NCBI GenBank assembly: GCA_937928475.1
Contig: CALFVE010000378.1
Coordinates: forward strand, 1-7,905
Direction: 5' to 3'
Source: an uncultured bacterium
Lineage (GTDB): Bacteria > Armatimonadota > Zipacnadia > Zipacnadales > Zipacnadaceae
DNA length: 7,905 bases
The position numbers were made by a program, and so were the translations under genes. Positions 6,378-7,905 of this stretch are shown here, piece by piece. Positions within the stretch are counted from its first letter, which is position 1; the number at the start of each line of letters is the position of its first letter. A model generated the notes under the pieces. It searched no databases. It was not told where the DNA came from and worked only from the letters and a program-made list of their open reading frames with translations.

Positions 6378-7392
6378 CACGCTGTACGTTACCACGCCCG
6401 GTGCCTATCTCGCCCGTGACGGGGAGACCGTAGCCATCCGCGTCGAGGGTGAGACCAGGCTGCGGGTGCCCATTCACGGCCTTTCGAGCATCATCTGTCT
6501 GGGGCGGATCGCCTTCAGCCCCGGTTTGCTGGCGCTGTGCTCGGAGCGAGGCGTGGCACTCAGCCTGCTCAGCGCTCACGGTCGTTTCATCGCGCGGTTG
6601 GAGGGACCGATCTCCGGGAATGTGCTGCTACGCCGCGCCCAGTATCGGCTGGCCGATGATCCCCAGGGCGCTGCGGTGATGGCCCGCCTGTTTGTAATCG
6701 CCAAACTGGCTAACAGCCGTACCGTGCTCCTACGGGCTATGCGGGACCACCCAGAGGTGGGGCAGGCCGCAGAACTGGATGGGGCAGCCTGGCGACTCGC
6801 GAAATTGCTTCGGCAACTGGGCGATCCCCTCGATCTGGACGCAGTGCGCGGGGTCGAGGGTGAGGCGGCCAAGGCCTACTTCGGGGTCTTCGATGATCTG
6901 ATCCTGGCTCAGAAGCAGGATTTCTTCTTCAAACAACGGAGTCGGCGCCCGCCGCTGGATAACCTGAACGCTCTGCTGAGTTTCCTCTACACGCTGCTGG
7001 TGCATGATTGCGCCGCCGCCCTGCAGGGCGTGGGGCTGGATCCGGCTGTGGGGTTCCTGCACCGAGACCGGCCTGGACGCCCCGGATTGGCCTTGGACCT
7101 GATGGAGGAATTCCGCGCCTTCCTGGCCGACCGGTTGGCCCTGTCCCTGATCAACCGCCAGCAACTGCGGGGGCAGGGCTTCCGCACCAGCGAAAGCGGG
7201 GCGGTCGTGATGAATGACGATACGCGCAAGACGGTCCTGGTGGCTTGGCAGAAGCGCAAGGAAGAGGAGATCACGCACCCCTTCTTGCAGGAGAAGATCG
7301 CGGTGGGGCTTCTGCCCCATGCACAGGCGTTGCTCTTGTCTCGCTACCTGCGCGGCGACCTGGACGACTACCCGCCCTTCCTGTGGAGGTGA
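6361..7392 (+). CDS. cas1: Cas1 integrase, type I-C, probably starting at CTG
   Basis: Cas1 is the integrase that inserts new spacers at the leader-repeat junction, working with Cas2. Starting at CTG 6361 the protein is 343 residues and begins (M)KRLLNTLYVTTPGAYL, the usual I-C Cas1 N-terminus and length. The alternatives GTG 6298 (364 residues) and GTG 6337 would add residues unlike the family and have no SD. Catalytic motifs: Glu166 in GVEGEAAKAYFG, His234 in GFLHRDRPGRPG, and Asp246/Glu249 in LALDLMEEFRAFLADR, all intact. The start lies within cas4 (17-base overlap). The last codons carry the cas2 SD, and cas2 begins six bases after the stop. Family identity is certain; the start codon is a strong inference because CTG starts are rare. 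Confidence 0.94.
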   Translation: MKRLLNTLYVTTPGAYLARDGETVAIRVEGETRLRVPIHGLSSIICLGRIAFSPGLLALCSERGVALSLLSAHGRFIARLEGPISGNVLLRRAQYRLADDPQGAAVMARLFVIAKLANSRTVLLRAMRDHPEVGQAAELDGAAWRLAKLLRQLGDPLDLDAVRGVEGEAAKAYFGVFDDLILAQKQDFFFKQRSRRPPLDNLNALLSFLYTLLVHDCAAALQGVGLDPAVGFLHRDRPGRPGLALDLMEEFRAFLADRLALSLINRQQLRGQGFRTSESGAVVMNDDTRKTVLVAWQKRKEEEITHPFLQEKIAVGLLPHAQALLLSRYLRGDLDDYPPFLWR

Positions 7393-7398
7393 GGTTCG

Positions 7399-7689
7399 AT
7401 GATGGTGCTGGTAACCTACGACGTGAACACGGAGAGTCCCGAGGGCCGGCGGCGGCTGCGGCGCGTAGCCCGCGCGTGCCAGGACTGGGGGCAGCGGGTG
7501 CAGAAGTCGGTCTTCGAGTGTGTGGTGGATCCCGGGCAATGGGCGGAACTACGCCGGCGGCTGCTATTGGAGATAGACCGGGAGCAGGACAGCCTGCGTT
7601 TCTATTTCCTGGGGGCAAATTGGCGCAACCGCGTGCAGCATGAGGGTGCCAAGCCGGGCTATGACCCGGAGGGCCCGCTGATCGTGTGA
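7399..7689 (+). CDS. cas2: Cas2, structural partner of Cas1 in spacer integration
   Basis: The 96-residue protein has the normal I-C Cas2 length. A Cas2 dimer bridges two Cas1 dimers and holds the prespacer. Features are the ferredoxin-like first strand MMVLVTYDVNT with the conserved Asp8, GRRRLRRVARACQDWGQRVQ, KSVFECVVDPGQW and DSLRFYFLGANW near the C-terminus. GGAGGT at 7385-7390 overlaps the end of cas1 and lies eight bases before the ATG at 7399. A second ATG at 7402 would remove one residue only. It is the last gene of the operon; its stop is followed after six bases by a 12-bp hairpin and the leader. Confidence 0.96.
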   Translation: MMVLVTYDVNTESPEGRRRLRRVARACQDWGQRVQKSVFECVVDPGQWAELRRRLLLEIDREQDSLRFYFLGANWRNRVQHEGAKPGYDPEGPLIV

Positions 7690-7695
7690 GCGCTC

Positions 7696-7738
7696 GCGCG
7701 AACCCCCAGTGCCCAGCATATCCCCGGGGGGTTCGCGC
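7696..7738 (+). terminator. 12-bp hairpin after cas2, possible operon terminator
   Basis: GCGCGAACCCCC (7696-7707) pairs perfectly with GGGGGTTCGCGC (7727-7738) across a 19-base loop, beginning six bases after the cas2 stop. The position suits an end-of-operon structure that would keep cas transcription out of the array. There is no T-run after the stem (CGTCGGGCAGG), so it may instead be an mRNA-protecting stem or a leader element. The termination role is inferred. Confidence 0.45.
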
Positions 7739-7825
7739 CGTCGGGCAGGGCGCATCAATGCTGAGAATCTGACCGAGGCAGGTGATTCTTGTGGTTCGTG
7801 GACAGCGGAGCAGGTGGGGGTTCGC
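7727..7825 (+). repeat. Direct repeat of GGGGGTTCGC in the leader
   Basis: Identical 10-mers lie at 7727-7736 and 7816-7825, 89 bases apart start to start, with an inverted third copy GCGAACCCCC at 7698-7707. The distal copy ends 50 bases before the first repeat. The inverted copy could base-pair with either direct copy. Function is unknown. Confidence 0.6.
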
Positions 7826-7854
7826 AAAAGCCGCGTAAGAAACCGGCAAGAAAT

Positions 7855-7871
7855 GTAAACCGAGCGGTTAC
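7855..7871 (+). repeat. Imperfect palindrome next to the leader-repeat junction
   Basis: GTAAACCGAGCGGTTAC reads as an inverted repeat (AACCG/CGGTT around AG, extended to GTA/TAC if one A is bulged). It ends four bases before the first repeat, where leader-end sequences recognised during integration lie in several CRISPR types. No function is shown for I-C. Confidence 0.4.
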
Positions 7872-7875
7872 CCTG

Positions 7876-7905
7876 GTCGCCCCCCGCGCGGGGGCGTGGA
7901 TTGAA
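7876..7905 (+). CRISPR. First CRISPR repeat of a type I-C array (truncated by window end)
   Basis: The 30 bases from GTCGCCCCCCGCG to GGATTGAA match the I-C repeat pattern, which is normally 32 bases ending in ATTGAAAC or ATTGAAAT, so two bases and all spacers lie outside the window. The stem CGCCCCC (7878-7884) pairs with GGGGGCG (7890-7896) around CGCGC. Cas5c is expected to cut just 3' of this stem, leaving an 11-base handle that ends in ATTGAAA(C/T). The repeat is in the same orientation as the cas genes, and its identity agrees with the gene set. The number of repeats cannot be seen. Confidence 0.93.

Larger units (their letters stand above)
7690..7875 (+). promoter_or_regulatory. CRISPR leader
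   Basis: This 186-base noncoding stretch between cas2 and the first repeat is the expected leader, which carries the array promoter and the signals that direct spacer insertion. It holds a 12-bp hairpin (7696-7738), two direct copies of GGGGGTTCGC (7727-7736, 7816-7825), a 6-bp inverted repeat AGAATC/GATTCT with a 14-base spacer (7764-7789), and an AT-richer block near 7822-7860. I cannot identify a convincing -35/-10 pair; TGTAAA at 7854-7859 is only a weak -10 candidate. No coding sequence is supported here. Confidence 0.8.

Noticed and set aside
7752..7766. IHF-like site (ATCAATGCTGAG) in the leader
   Set aside because: It matches only the ATCAA half of the consensus and lacks the TTR half. 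A requirement for IHF in this host is not known.
7564..7827. Minus-strand ORF across cas2 and the leader
   Set aside because: It overlaps a secure cas2 gene and the leader, and its protein shows no recognisable features.

Overview
The window holds an almost complete type I-C (Dvulg-type) CRISPR-Cas locus on the + strand. The order is cas3 (5' end cut by the window edge), cas5c, cas8c with an internal start for cas11c, cas7c, cas4, cas1, cas2, then a leader and the first CRISPR repeat, which is cut by the right edge. No cas6 is seen, as expected for I-C, where Cas5c normally processes pre-crRNA. I see no transposon, tRNA, rRNA or unrelated gene.

The host is a GC-rich bacterium with strong GGAGG-type Shine-Dalgarno sites before almost every gene. 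The repeat and the Cas5c sequence resemble the Desulfovibrio vulgaris I-C system as I remember it. I-C loci move horizontally, so I would not assign a phylum from this.

Layout: bases 1-2105 are cas3 (HD nuclease remnant plus SF2 helicase). Bases 2121-5606 are the Cascade genes cas5c-cas8c-cas7c, packed with a 15-base gap, a 1-base overlap and an 8-base overlap. A 69-base gap (5607-5675) follows and contains a perfect 12-bp GC hairpin. Bases 5676-7689 are the adaptation genes cas4-cas1-cas2, again tightly coupled. Bases 7690-7875 are the leader, opening with another perfect 12-bp hairpin, and the first repeat starts at 7876 in the same orientation as the genes.

Expected working: Cas1-Cas2 with Cas4 select and insert new spacers at the leader end. 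The array is transcribed away from the leader. Cas5c cuts the repeats and stays in the complex with Cas8c, Cas7c and Cas11c, and Cas3 then degrades the target. The system type is not new. The points worth a second look are a Cas5c that appears to lack the Lys-His pair of the known processing site, a probable CTG start for cas1, a well-supported internal cas11c start, the hairpin at the interference/adaptation boundary, and the repeated GGGGGTTCGC motif in the leader.
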